DNA of 64,000 bases, from assembly GCA_948474755.1 (NCBI GenBank), contig CAOLHI010000650.1, positions 372,001 to 436,000 on the forward strand, read 5' to 3'. Source of the DNA: Ctenosaura bakeri (lineage: Eukaryota; Chordata; Lepidosauria; Squamata; Iguanidae). Below are positions 22,881 through 35,065 of the stretch, in pieces; the first letter of the stretch is position 1, and each line of letters starts with the position of its first letter. The notes below the pieces were generated by a model. The model did no database searches and was not told where the DNA came from. It saw only the letters and a program-made list of their open reading frames with translations. A program made the translations under genes and the position numbers.

Positions 22881-25800
22881 GTTTATTATATTTTTTCCAA
22901 TGATATGTATTTCAACTAATTTTATTCTATTTACTTCATGAAGCTGAACCTGACATACATGGTTTTCCCTTGACTCACCACCTCTTTTTATCCTAACAGT
23001 GTGGTATAGTAGAATGGACTGAGAGGTTGCAATTTTCTCAAAGTGACTACAGTGTTTAAAATCACCATGATTTCTCAGCTCTGGTATAAGAGGTTTCTCC
23101 TCCTCCTTCTTTTTTGTTATTGTCTTCTTTAATTTCTTTCTTTTCTTTGAATTTTTCTGTTGTTATCTTCTTGAATTTCATTGTAAATATACTGTGTTAA
23201 AATACTTGTTGAATGTTTATTGTACAGATAGCTTTAAATAAATTAGAACAGCCATAAGAAATAGTATTTGCTCTCCATCCTAAAAACAAAACAAAAAACA
23301 GTTTGTGTGTGTGTGTGTGTAAAATTCTCAGGGCATTATTTTTTTTCATGCAGCTAATGCTCATTAATGACAACTCTGATAGACGGTTGTTATAACAAAC
23401 AGAAAAACCAGCAATCCAAAAATAACCAAAGTCAGAGAACAATGCTAAATTCTAAACAACATTTTACAGTCTAGTTCAGTCATGATTCCTTTGCTGTGTG
23501 AAGAACCCATCCCTTTCTTTATTATGTGGTGGTTGATGACACTGCCTGTGAAGTCTGTATTTTTTTCGCTTCCTTTATTTACATTTTTCCTGTTTCCCCC
23601 ATCTGGTGGGCTGTCTAAACTGCAGGGATAACCTGCTCATAGAGACCTTGCTGGAGAAATAAATCCAAGGCATTAGAGGACTATTTTGAGACATAGATTA
23701 GTCTAGCTAGACACCTTAATGAAAGTAATGAATTAGTATTTGTAGTTGCTAGGGAATGGCACCTCTGTAGACCTGATGGAAAAGAACACTATAAGTTGCT
23801 GTCTGAAACAAGAGACATATTAGGGAGAGGTTAATTTGATTCTATCCATTTCCCATTGAAAGGTGAAACTACTTGTCCTATCTTGGTCAATGACAATAAT
23901 TCATACTCAGTTCCACCATGGATTCAGTACTTTGTTGTCCCTAATTATTTGAAACATGTATAGTCCTCTTTATATCCAAATGCAGATTCATGCACATTGT
24001 CAATAAGAACAGACAGAGACATGAAATGAGTCATTATTTAATCTAGATGTCACATTGATATGACCACAGACAAATAATCTATTTCCTCAACTAATTAATT
24101 GTTTCATAATAGTGGTTCGGTATTACATTATCAGTGAACACTGAAAAACGCTATGTGATCAAAACAGTAGCCAATATAACTTATTTTCTTTCGTTCTTTC
24201 TTTCTTTCTTTTTTGAAATAGGACAAAAACCTCAAAACCCCACCTTTATTAGCATGTCCTGACAAAGACAGGGCTTTTGGATATAAAAAAATTATGACAT
24301 ACATTAAATAAAATATGTAAATAAATGTCCATAAATAAATGCATGTGAACTTCAACACAGGATGAAAAAACTAATTCTCACATCTCAGTACCAAGTGCAG
24401 GTGGCATTCAGAGAAACAGCAACCACACAAAAAAATCCATACAAACTAGAGATTTCCACATTCTTATAACACACATTTATTACAGGATTAGGACCAGGGT
24501 GGACAATTGCAACAGGTCTAGGGGCCACTTTTATGCCCTAAGATGCTCCAGGGGGGCTCCATGGACTATCAAAAACCAAAGTGTTTGGAAGTCTATTTCT
24601 GGTTCTCAAAATGGCTATTTTTGATGTTAAACAGTACAGAAAGCCTTGAAACCTATTTTAGAAGTAAAGTTTTGCATCTAGAGGTCTCCAGGAACAGCAG
24701 TTGACCATCTTTTTTGGCCAGAGAAATATCAGTCTGGGGATTCTGAAGGTGATAAAGGCCACAAAAATCTCCTTGAAAGGTCACACTTTGCCTGCTCCAT
24801 CTTACACCTTTCAAAGGGTACAGTAAAGTCTAGGTAAGAATGGCAAGGGGGAACCCCAGCCTTCTCCATTCACCTTCACTCTGCATGTTCTCTCATGCAT
24901 CCAAACAACAAGTTATGTATCATATGTAAAGGAGAACAATGTTTACAGTTTGCCACTAAGATCACCACTTGAGCTTTTGATAATATAATCCATATTGAGC
25001 AATCATATGTGTAATTGTAGATAGATGAATACTAACAACTACTACCAAATGAAAATTCCTCTGCTTTCATCCAAGATAAAACATTTTGGAGAAATATATT
25101 AATTCATCATATTCTCTCAGGGAAGTCCTGTGAAATACTTTCCTGCTGTTTATCAGCACTTCTGAAGTCTTTCTCAGATAATTAAGACTGCTGGTGAACA
25201 ATGAGCCCAGATAATATTGCAAAGAATTAATGGGCTTTTATTACCTTCAAGTGGAAACTAATTCTGAATCTAGAAGGAATGTTGGACAATAGTAATGAAA
25301 ATAGCTGAAAGAATATTTAGTGTCATTTAATCAACCATCTCTTCAACAAGTGTCACAAAATATCTTAATAGCTATATGACAGAAAGAAGACTTTTTAAAA
25401 AAATGAATGCAGAGAGAATAAGAGAGACAGAGAAGTAATAGGTTAATTCTGTGTTAATGCTGATTTTCTGCAATTTTTTTAGCCGTATGGTACTTATTTA
25501 ATTTGTAAGCCACCTTGAGCCTCAGTTCTGAAGAAGGGGCTGGTGCTTAAGAAAAATATCTGAGAGAAACTGCCACACAGAGGATCACAACAAGCAACAT
25601 TGCTTGGAATGTGCCACATAACTCACTGGTTCGTAGATACTTGTGTAGAATCTGCATAGTTGATGATCCAGAACTCCAGTTGGTAACATGCAGTAGATTG
25701 TAAACTGTTACAATAAAAAAAAAAAACGCAGTTGATAAAGTAAGACATTAAAGATGGCATAAGAAGCATCACAATGCATGTCTCTGAGCCGGACTGAGCC

Positions 25801-26385
25801 CAACGCAGCCCACGGGCTGCATGCTACACCCAGGACTATTTTTCTGGATGGAGTCTTCCTCTCCACCAATAACCTACCATGTTAATTTTTGTAAAGGGCT
25901 TTCCACTCCTGAAGGCCTTCAAGGACAACAGTTTATCCATGAAACAGGCCAAGGCCTACCACCAGCATACCCTTCTAAAAACCCCAAACCAGGAGATGAC
26001 ATCCAGCCACCTGCACTTTCGTTTTTTGCTTTGGTTTATATTTCTTGACATATTTCACCATGTCCAGGCCTGATGAGCCTTGGGGAAATATACTGACAAT
26101 GGAAATAAAATGCCTGCTCATGCTGTAAGTGTCATCCTTCACAAAAACCAAAGAGGAGTCTTGATAATGCTTTGGGAGTCAAGCTGGGCTAATAAATAAA
26201 CCCAAAGTCACCTACCCACAAATAAAGAGGAATCTTCCTTCCTCTGTGGCCCGTATGAAGTAGGGCAGGCAGAGAGAAGGAAAACCTGCTCAGTTAGAAC
26301 TGGTATGAAGTTCTATCTCTTCTACCAGCACCATATCTCTTCTACCAGCACTGTCCACTTCTGAACTGCCTGTTGCAAAATAATC
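22881..26385. other. Non-coding DNA
   Basis: AT-rich, no gene recognised. It holds (GT)n at 23303-23321 and (TTTC)n near 24188-24212, plus a repeat-like stretch at about 24490-24680 ('ggccacttttatgccctaag', 'ctccatggactatcaaaaac') related in style to those near 37650 and 45475. The poly(A) run near 25719 has no clear retroposon attached. A 20-bp segment ('tatctcttctaccagcac') is duplicated at about 26315-26352. Confidence 0.5.
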
Positions 26386-26388
26386 TTT

Positions 26389-26585
26389 GGCCATTTCTGC
26401 ACTACACTGTTACAGTGCTATTACTCCACTTTCAACATCTTTTGGAATTCTGGGATTTGTAGTTTACTGAGGCCAAAGAGCTGTCTGGTTGAGAATTCTG
26501 AATGCCTCTCCCTAAACTACAAACTCCAGAATTCCATAGGATGTTGGAAGTGGAATAATAACACTATAACAGTGTGGAAATGGCC
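26389..26585 (+). mobile_element. MITE family A, complete copy A4 (197 bp)
   Basis: It runs from 'ggccatttctgcactacact' to 'gtgtggaaatggcc'. TTT is present on both sides (26386-26388 and 26586-26588), a 3-bp direct repeat. The interior carries 'ggaattctgggatttgtagt' and its inverted partner 'actacaaactccagaattcc'. The right end plus flank (19 bp, 'gtggaaatggcctttgtct') is duplicated in tandem at 26574-26611. Confidence 0.85.
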
Positions 26586-26611
26586 TTTGTCTGTGGAAAT
26601 GGCCTTTGTCT

Positions 26612-27550
26612 GTAGCCAGTACAGAAATACAGAAGAAGCCTTTCTTGTTGCCTAGGACTACCTTCCAGTTATTAAATCCAGGCCTGAGCTAAGCCATTGC
26701 TTTTGAGATTTAGATGGACCATGAGTGTGAAATTCTCACTTCTCATTTGTTGTATACAGCCTGCAAATTCCTGATGAGCCACTTTTTCCCAATAATGCTC
26801 ATAAGACCAAAGCAAGGCAAAGAGCTACAGTAGCTTGGTAGAACAATAAGAACTTCCTAAAGCAGAATATTTACAAATGGACACAAATTTAAATCCAGCA
26901 AAATCTTATCTAAATGCTTCCGTGTTTTTTCAACCTCAAGTATGGAAAATATTCAAATGCCATTGTATGCAGCTCTAGTTTTATCCAAGCATTTGAAGCC
27001 TCTGAATTGATGAGTTGAGGAGGAATCTGTATGTTCAATTTAAAAAAAAAATTGTCCAATACAGATCTATGAGTAGGTTTTATTAGAACAGCATGGACTG
27101 AGACTTTTTGATGTATACATTTACATTTTAATGGGAACACTGGTAGCAAAAAACAGAGAATCAAATTCTACAGCATACTTCTGCTCTTGACCCTGTCCAC
27201 AACCTCTTCAGCTTATAACCAGAGACCTTGAGGGAGAGAGGCTTTCCATAAAGTTTAATAACAGAACTGTGACAAATCTAAACATGTTGAGAATTAGCCA
27301 CACTTGAGACATTTCCAGTTTCCTTGTCTCTAAAATATGCTAGTCTTTCAAGATGAATTACAGCAGGAAAAAAAATCAGCAAAAGGGAAGACAGCAATAC
27401 ATAAAACTGGAATTGATTACTTTTCATTATTAATAGAAATGTACAAATCACCTTTACTCTGTTCTGCAGGTCTTCTGGTTAAACACTTATCTTCACCTGT
27501 TCCACCATTTGCCAAGTGATCTTACTGGCTTCTTTTTTTCCAACTACAGA
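26612..27550. other. Non-coding DNA
   Basis: Nothing recognised beyond short open frames without domain resemblance. Confidence 0.5.
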
Positions 27551-27554
27551 TTTT

Positions 27555-27709
27555 GGCCATTTCTGCACTAGACTGCTATAGTGCTATTATTCCATCTTCA
27601 ACATCCCATGGAATCCTGGGGTTTGCAGTTTAGGGAGGGGCCTTTGAGGATTCCAGGGGATGTTGAAGATAGAATAATAGCACTATAGCAGTCTAGTGCA
27701 GAAATGGCC
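27555..27709 (+). mobile_element. MITE family A, complete short copy A5 (155 bp)
   Basis: A nearly perfect fold-back: 'ggccatttctgcactagact' and 'gctatagtgctattattcca' pair with 'ataatagcactatagc' and 'agtctagtgcagaaatggcc'. TTT flanks both ends (27552-27554 and 27710-27712). The middle segment present in 200-bp copies is deleted. Confidence 0.9.
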
Positions 27710-27712
27710 TTT

Positions 27713-28698
27713 ATGTGCAAAGGGGGGGGGTTCACATTCTTGTACATATTTTTCTATGTATAATCAGGAAGACACATCAAGTAAATTTGTGTTTTGTGTC
27801 CTTCCACATGGTAAAAGGTATGTAAAAGGTGAGCCCTTCTTGCTTCCTGCATCTTATCTTCCCGCACTGGAAACACAACACAATGCAACCTCTACCTGGC
27901 AGTTACAGTCATCTCCATCCACCAGCACTGTTATCATTTTTGGTTTTTTTGTGTGAATACCCAACCTCAAGTGCTCCTTAAGAGTTCATGCTAGCTTGAC
28001 AGATGAAGATGACAGAACAGAACAGTCAGACAATAAAAATATTTTGTATCTGTGACTATGAACATCATTCCTCCTCGATCCTGCCGGAAAGGAAACAAAT
28101 ATTGCAAGGCTTGGTTTTAATCAGTCATGATGTCATAAAGGCAAGTGGGTTGGAACCTGAAATGTGTCTGTGAAAAAGGCAACAGACTAATGAGAAGACA
28201 TAATAAAGGCTGCTGTGCTAACAAGATTGGGGAGGGATTTCAGATGGAAAGGACTGGACAGCACCAGAATCAGATACACATATTGCCTATAAAGACATGT
28301 AGGTGGGTTTTGTGACAGGATTATAGAAATAAGGAGGTGAGTGTGAATTTCAATACAGAAATACAAGCATCTTAGTGTGAAAAGTATCAATTTATCAGGA
28401 TCCTAATCTAAAACAGGTTGGCATGACACCTCCCAGTAAAGCACTTTTTGAGGAGCATAGAAACTACCATATTGTAAAGTCGTAAACAGACTCCAGTTTG
28501 CCACTGAATTGTCACTGGCATATCAAGGAATTTTCTATTGGTAATCAGTGACAGATCAGGGAACAGTACAATTCACCTCTTTAAGTGTTCCTATGCTGTT
28601 TTTCAAGTATTTTTTTTCTGCATATTTCTAGCAACAGACTAGACGGCAAGCACATTGGTGTATACATACACAAACATACTATTTTGAAGGGGAATAAA
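27713..28698. other. Non-coding DNA
   Basis: Nothing recognised. A G run at 27722-27730 and a T-rich tract are present. Confidence 0.5.
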
Positions 28699-28699
28699 C

Positions 28700-28918
28700 A
28701 GAGGCAGCAGATCCTGTCTGGTCTTGTAAGCTAAGCAGCGTCTGCTCTTGTTAGTGCCTGGATGGGAGACCACCAATTAATAACCAGGTACTGTGGGCTA
28801 TATTTCAGGGGGAGGAATGGGCAGAACCAACTCTGAGTATTCCTTGCCTAAGAAAACTCTATGGAATTCCTGGAGTTACCATAAGTTCCCAAGCAGCTTG
28901 AAGGTACAGACATGCATA
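28700..28918 (+). mobile_element. 5S rRNA-derived SINE (5S-Sauria type)
   Basis: The head has 'gtctggtcttgtaagctaag', 'cagcgtctgctcttgttagt' and 'gcctggatgggagaccacca', a decayed 5S rRNA internal promoter region. The body has 'ctgagtattccttgcctaag' and the tail 'gagttaccataagttcccaa' followed by 'cagcttgaaggtacagac', a Bov-B-like end. Confidence 0.85.
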
Positions 28919-29214
28919 CATCCTCTGTGCATGTGTGTGCTTACTCAGAAGTAAAAGCAGTTGAACCCAACGTGGGTTATTCTTGAGAAAATGTATGTAA
29001 AAGTATAGAAAATTTCCAGAGAGCACTAGGAGTAGAGCTTCATTACATTTTCTGAAGAGATATGCTATTTCCTGCACTGCACTTTATTGATAAAGTGAGG
29101 AACTGCCAGTCAGATAAAACAAATTTACACTAGAAATTTAATGAAACAAAATTCTGTTCTGAATCAAATGTTTATGTGTCTATCATTTCGACATGAACAA
29201 TGTCTCAGGCCTCC

Positions 29215-29365
29215 TCCAGACTGGCTAAAAGTTTTTGGACTTGGTAGGAGTAAGGAAGGTAAAGGCAAACCTCCTTTGAGTAAATCTTGTCCCCCAAAAA
29301 CCCATGTGATAGGATCACCATAGGTCAGGGTTGAATTAAAGGCACAAAATAAGAACAAAGCTGTA
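29215..29365 (+). mobile_element. tRNA-type SINE, 5' truncated
   Basis: It contains 'ggaaggtaaaggcaaacctc', 'gagtaaatcttgtcccccaa', 'ccatgtgataggatcaccat' and 'aattaaaggcacaaaataag', the body and tail of the SINE seen at 21838. The head is absent. Confidence 0.65.
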
Positions 29366-29369
29366 CTTG

Positions 29370-31625
29370 GAAGCAGGAGTGTAATATTCATACAATGTGG
29401 ACACTAAAGGAGGAACAGAAGAAGAGGAGATACTGAGTTCAAGAAGGGGTAGCAAGGACAGTGGGAAACAAGATCTACACCACACCTCAACCACATCTGG
29501 AGAGAGAGAGAGAGAGAGAGAGATAAAGAGAAGAGTAGTTGAAAAGAAAAGAGCAGATTGGGATAGAGCTAGCAGTGGTGTACCAAGGCTCAACAGCGCC
29601 CAGGGCAAGGGGACAAGGCGAGCGGTGGCAAAGTGAGCAGTGGCAGGCAGGGTGGAGGAGGAGGGGTGAGTGATGGGTGGGAGAGGGGTGAGTGGGGGCA
29701 GGGGGCCAGGCAGCGAGTCCTCTTTTTTGCATCCCCCTGACATTGGCTCCCAGGCCACATGCCCCAGTTGCTTCACTCTAGATCTGCCTCTGGGAGCTAC
29801 ACCCAAAGTCGGAAACTTGTTACAAGACATGAATCCCGAAGGACAATACTCCAAAGGACAATGCCCCAATATTTCTCAGAACTATTGGGCAATGCGGTGC
29901 CCTCACTGAAAAGAAGGGATAGAAGCAGGAATAGAGGAGGATATGCTGTAAACTCATTGGCAAGGCAGTACTTAATGTTCACACCATGGTACAGAAAATT
30001 TCAAAAAGCACCATAAATGTGTGAGTTTCGCTCAGTGCTGAGTATGTCCATCTGCTTCCATTATGTCAGGACATAAAAATCCAATGATAACCAAATTCTG
30101 TTCAGATTTCTATGGCATTCCTAATTATTAAGGGCAACCAAAAGAGGGTGGGTCATCCCTTCCCAATCTCTGCAGTTCAGTAATGTCCAGTTGCAAATAA
30201 AATCACTGCATAGGTGAGGCCAAGAAGAGTAAAAAACAAGTAAACATCACATGCGTATTAACCAAAAGGTTAAGAGTTATTTGCTTCTGAGGGGAAAGTA
30301 TATTGTTTTCTAATGTGAGACTCTATCAAGGCTGATTGCCAACAAGATCAACAAAATGAATGTGAAAAATTGGGTCCAACAACAAACCAGCACACTATAC
30401 CAGACTTGCATGACAACGTATGTAGAGTGCCAACATATTGCTTCCTGCCCGAGACTGCAAGGATGGGGTGAGGGGGGTATCAAGCCTACATTTGACTTGA
30501 TGAGTCACAGATTCTGAAGGCCAACAAAATTTATCCATTCCTGTATTCAAGGAACAAACTAAATTTTAGCTGAGGCCACATAGGTGAGATTTCCAAAATA
30601 ATATGCAAGCCATAACAAATAGTTACTCTGCATGAAATAATAGCTGATGTACTCTGCATGAAATAATATAATTACTGAGAAAAGGTTAGTGGTGCCATAT
30701 GTCTTCAAGGAGTAGTTCAAGGCATACATTTTAAAACACAAATTATTAGTATTCATATTATGGTAATATCCCTACACCACATACAATGGTTGCAAGTGCT
30801 TGTAAACTTAGCATCTTCAAATACCTCAGCAAAATATATGTAGCAATTAGATGTTAAAGGGTATAATCATTTATGCAGTGTTTACTGAACACATAATTAT
30901 GTCATTAATCAACCACACCACAAGATAGCAAACCTCCTAGGAAGTACTTCTATTCCCTTTTCAAAGCCCATGTGAAGATATTAACTACATAAGAATGCAT
31001 CTTCAAGTGACAGCTATAAGATTTAGGGTTCAACAACTACTGAAGACCAAAAGTTTTACAAACTTTCACCCACAAACCATTCTGTATGCTTATAGGGCAG
31101 TATGTATCATTCTTAGTTGTTATTATTATGTAGTGTCATTTTTTCCCAGTCCATGTGATCCCTGAGGATCTTTTAGGCAGCAAACTGGACCCTAGACCCA
31201 GTGGCACAGCCCTGGTGCAATGATTGGATACATTTCTATGAGTCTGCTTTGGAAAAGGAACTTGATTTTAAATAAAAATTTACATTTCAGTTCTATGCAT
31301 CTTCTACTGGAGTTCACATCATGGTTGTGTGTCAGCAGAATATTATATCCTGGGGCCTGAGAGAAAAACAAGTCTTAGCAAAGTGGCACAACCCTGTCTT
31401 AAATTGAGTTAGATGAAATCCTTTCTACCATGACAACCAGAAATCAGAACAAGGCAAGTAGTTTCTATATCTTATACTCTGAAAAACTGTTCTGCTGACT
31501 GATCTGAAACCTGTCGGTATAAAAGAGGTCAGTTTGGGGATGATACACAGAAAGTTTGAAGTAATAGGGTAAGAAATGAGTTATTCATGAGAGTTTAAAT
31601 TTTGATGAATGACCTCCAACGTATC
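29370..31625. other. Non-coding DNA with GA microsatellite and GC-richer repeat
   Basis: A (GA)n run lies at about 29500-29522. From about 29565 to 29910 the sequence is GC-richer ('ggtgtaccaaggctcaacag', 'cgcccagggcaagggg') and looks like an interspersed repeat; a 177-codon minus-strand frame over it is rejected as a gene. A segment 'actctgcatgaaataat' is duplicated near 30626 and 30652. The rest is unremarkable. Confidence 0.45.
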
Positions 31626-31629
31626 TTGT

Positions 31630-32085
31630 ATAAAGATATATAATTGAAGAGCAAACTCAAGATCATCCATGCTATAATATTTCTGAATTCTATGTATGAT
31701 TGTGAAAGCTAGGCAGTAAAGAAAGCTAATGTGAGGAGACTCAACTTATTTGAAATGTGGTGCTGGAGGAGAGTTCTACAGATATAATGGACTTCCAAAG
31801 TGAGCAACGAAACAGTCGTACATCAAATGACCAAACTGATGCTATCATATTTTGGCAATATCATGAGACAACATGACTGACTAGAAAAGGTGATAAGGTT
31901 TGGTAAAGTGGTGGGCAGAAGGAAAAGAAAGATGCTGAATTACAGGTGGATAGACTCAGTCAAGGAATGTACAGCCCTGAGTTTACAGGAGCTGAGCGGA
32001 GCTGTGCGGAGCTGTTGATGACAGGGTGTTTGGGAGGCCCCGCATTTATAGGGTTGTCATAAACTGAAGTCAATTTGATGGCAAT
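31630..32085 (+). mobile_element. RTE/Bov-B LINE 3' relic (reverse transcriptase C-terminus plus tail)
   Basis: A broken frame reads YDCES, stop, AVKKANVRRL then NLFEMWCWRRVL near 31695-31775, and further on FGNIMRQHD, GRRKRK and YRWIDSVKE. This series matches the conserved C-terminal part of RTE/Bov-B ORF2, after the RT domain. At least three in-frame stops are present (one in each of the first two segments and one after HD). It ends with 'gggttgtcataaactgaagt' and 'caatttgatggcaa', the same type of tail as carried by the SINEs here, which supports Bov-B as their partner LINE. Not functional. Confidence 0.8.
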
Positions 32086-32089
32086 TGAG

Positions 32090-33725
32090 AACCAGCCCTT
32101 GGTTCATGGTACATGCTACAGCCCTTGGTACATGGACTCCCCAAAATGACCAAATTTAAAAAAAAAAAAAAGCTAGAAGAAAATAGAACTCCAATTCTTA
32201 TCTGGAAGGGGTTTTTCAAAAAAATATTAAATATTTCAGTCATTGCTGCAATCAAAAAGTGAATTGCAATGCCAGGAGGTTTCAGGAATGACAGTAGAAT
32301 CTCTCTCTTTTTTTGGCCTTAAAAAGGGTGGTCCAGGTAGCCTTAAAATTGAGGGCTGTAAAAACATCATTGGAGCCCACATGTGGGTTAGGAATGATAT
32401 TTTGTAGATATTTTGGCCTAGTAGTAGTAATAGTAATAGTAGTAATAGTAGCAGTACTTTCATAGGTTTTATTTAAAACATCATTTTCCAGTTCATTTTA
32501 ATGTAATGGGAGCACATAAGGTTTCTCTCAGGAAATTAGACATTCTGCAAGGAAATGGGGAAGAAATTTTCCCTATTTTGCTCCTTCTCATCCTTTCTGT
32601 CATCTGCCACACTTTTGTGGAGGTCTCCCAACAATCTGAGCAAGGAGCATAGATGGCTGCTAGAGGATCAAGAAAAGTCCTCTCCTTTCTTCTGCTCCAC
32701 CCCTCAGCCTATCCACGAATGCCAGTGCCACTGGGTTGGAAGCATTTCTCTGCATATAGGGAGTATTATCTATTTGCTTCAGAAAATCCATTATCCTTTA
32801 ATATAATATCATGAGGCTGCCATTCTAGAGGTAAGTCTCCCTGAAGTCAGGGGAATTCGTAGAAATCTTCCCATGTGGTGGGGAAGTATTCAAAAAACAG
32901 GGTTTAGTACTTCAAATAGAAAGGGAAATATTTATTCAAGTATAGAGGCATTGCCTTTTGGAGCCCTTGAAAGCATGAGGTTCCAGCTGTACCCTTTTCC
33001 CAGAGGTCTGGTTTAAAATAAAGAGACTGGTGAACATTTCTCCACTAACTATGGTATATGGTGCAATTCATTTTCATCTTTCCCTGCTCAAAAATTTGCT
33101 CAACACAGAAACTGTTTAGTGTGTGTGTGTGTGTGTGTGTGTTTCTTTTTTAAAAAAAATTTCTTTCATTGCAGTTTGGCTTGGGAGGTCAGAGTCCTTT
33201 TGTGTTTTAGTACGTTAGTGTTTAGTGTTTTAGTTTGTTAGTGTTCAGTGTTTTAATTTAGTGAATTGTATTGTGTTTTAGTTCTTTTTCCTTTCTGTGA
33301 ACATATTTTTCTCTAACTGTGACTGTGACTGTTTGTTTTAAAACCAATAGATAAATAATCTGAAAATAATTCTATCAACACAACTTTGTGACTTTGTAAC
33401 TTATCCCAGGCCTCTCATTACAGACTATGCTCAGTAGCTGGAGGTGATTCTTTTTTAAAAGCAGCCACTTTGTTGAACTGTCATGTTTTCTCTTACTGCC
33501 AGCTAACTGGAAGAAGTAATATAATGATTTATTTTTGCTTAGTGTAACTCTTGCTTTCTCATTACAGGCTTTCAATTACTTCCCATCACTCACTCTTTCT
33601 GTGCCGTGTGTGCACCTGTATGCATGTGTCTAAAGGCAATAATACTGTTTACCTCCTAGATCAAGGGTGGGGAGTTATTCTAGTCAGTGGCCCAAGTCCT
33701 GATTTGGGAAGGGTCTCTTGAGGTT
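32090..33725. other. Non-coding DNA
   Basis: It contains a (TAG/TAA)n trinucleotide stretch at about 32418-32457, a (GT)n run at about 33119-33141, and a degenerate minisatellite at 33202-33290 listed separately. A poly(A) run is near 32157-32171. No gene recognised. Confidence 0.5.
33202..33290. repeat. Degenerate minisatellite, unit about 22-23 bp
   Basis: The units begin 'gtgttttagtacgttagtgt', 'gtgttttagtttgttagtgt' and 'gtgttttaatttagtgaatt', followed by a partial 'gtgttttagttc'. Roughly three and a half copies. Confidence 0.6.
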
Positions 33726-33726
33726 G

Positions 33727-33780
33727 GGCCGCCATAAGTCAAAGTTCACTTGATGGCAAATAATAACAACAATAGATGTT
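33727..33780 (+). mobile_element. Bov-B/SINE tail fragment
   Basis: 'gggccgccataagtcaaagt' then 'tcacttgatggcaaataata' followed by an ACAAC run. This is the common 3' tail of Bov-B and its SINEs; the rest of the element is missing. Confidence 0.65.
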
Positions 33781-33958
33781 AAGAGTATGGGTCAAGAAGG
33801 GGGACAGGCAAATGTAGCTCTTGCCAGTTTGGGTAACTTCCCACAAAGCATACAAAACACATCTCAGTTCTTTTAACATTTATCTGAGAGTAAGCCTTAA
33901 TGCAACAGTTATTGATTCCATGCAATAGCCTGCCATACTGTAAACCACAGTAGACTAA

Positions 33959-34390
33959 GGCCCTTTTTGCATGCAGTTTCTGTTGTGAGAGGGCCCCTTG
34001 ACCGTTGCATGAATGGGAGCGTCAGTCCATACAACGCACTCCCATTCACGCGACGCTCACGAGCCTAAAGCAGGATGCACACGCATTTTATTATTTTTGG
34101 CTGGGAGCCGAAAATACTGCGTGGTCGCGCAATGCTCCTGGGGCCCTCACGCACTTACCTGCCGTACGGTGCGTCAGACGAGCTGGGCTGGTCGCGCTTC
34201 CTCCCCCAGCGCAGCCTACAGCTCCCAGGCTGTGCTGTGGAAGGAAGGGGTGGGCGCTAGTGTGACGGTCACGCGACCAGGAAGCGAGCTGCAGGACAAA
34301 GCAGCAGGGAAGTGGCAGTGTTCTTGGTGAGGCTTTTCGCGCAAGACGCCCCCCCCCAGCCGCACAAACGGGTAACGTGCGAAAAGGGCC
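33959..34390 (+). mobile_element. GC-rich MITE family B, copy B2 (432 bp)
   Basis: It begins 'ggccctttttgcatgc' and ends 'acgtgcgaaaagggcc'. TAA flanks both sides (33956-33958 and 34391-34393). Inside are a hairpin from 'aatgggagcgtc' to 'cgcactcccatt' near the left end and a second hairpin 'ttttggctgggagccgaaaa' near 34089-34109. Apparent frames of about 100 codons are shadows of GC-rich repeat DNA. Confidence 0.9.
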
Positions 34391-34496
34391 TAAGACATGG
34401 ACTGTGCAGTTAACTGCTCATTTCTGAGCCACTGGAATCTACACATGGTCAACTGTCCCTTTGTTGAATACTGAAAAAGAAATAAAGCTCAAGGTA

Positions 34497-34555
34497 ATTT
34501 GTTGTTGTTGTTGTTGTGTCCCTTCAAGTCATTTCTGACTTACGGTGAAATTTTA
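34497..34555 (-). mobile_element. SINE/Bov-B tail fragment with (GTT)n
   Basis: A (GTT)n run is followed by 'gtcccttcaagtcatttctg' and 'acttacggtgaaat'. Read on the minus strand this is the usual SINE tail ending in an AAC run. Confidence 0.7.
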
Positions 34556-34863
34556 GAATACTTCCTTCCCCTATTATCCCTCTCTTCCCCTCAGCAACTA
34601 TTTCTACATCAGTGAAAAGTAAAAGAAAATAATGGTGTAAAGACAGTTCTTATGCAGACCTTGTACTATCATATAAATTATAAAATTGTGATAGTAGAAT
34701 CCATAATGGGAGTTTGGATAATTTGGACTGTTTTATCTTATTATGGACCCTATTTTTGTTGATTTGTTGGAGGGGATGCTATGGCAAAGGGCTGTTTATT
34801 CATTTATGGCTAGAGTGTCCACCTGGTGAAAGCATTTGGAAACAGACTATCATAGTACTCATT

Positions 34864-35065
34864 GGCCATTTCTGCACTAGAATGTTATAGTGCTATTATT
34901 CTACTTTCAACATCTTGTGGAGTTCTGAGATTTGTAGTTTACTGAGGCCAAAGAGCTCTCCGGCTGAGAATTCTAAAGGCCCTTCCCTAAACTGCAAACT
35001 CTAGGATTCCATATGATGTTGAAAATGGAATAATAGCACTATAACAATCTAGTGCAGAAACGGCC
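34864..35065 (+). mobile_element. MITE family A, complete copy A6 (202 bp)
   Basis: It runs from 'ggccatttctgcactagaat' to 'agtgcagaaacggcc' with the usual interior ('cactttcaac'-like and 'gtagtttactgaggccaaag'). The flanks are ATT and AAT, so the 3-bp repeat is not matched; instead CTCATT and AATGAG are inverted across the element. Confidence 0.85.

Noticed and set aside
29336..29869. 177-codon minus-strand open frame
   Set aside because: Overlaps a GA microsatellite and a GC-rich repeat; Pro/Leu/Ser-rich composition explained by these.
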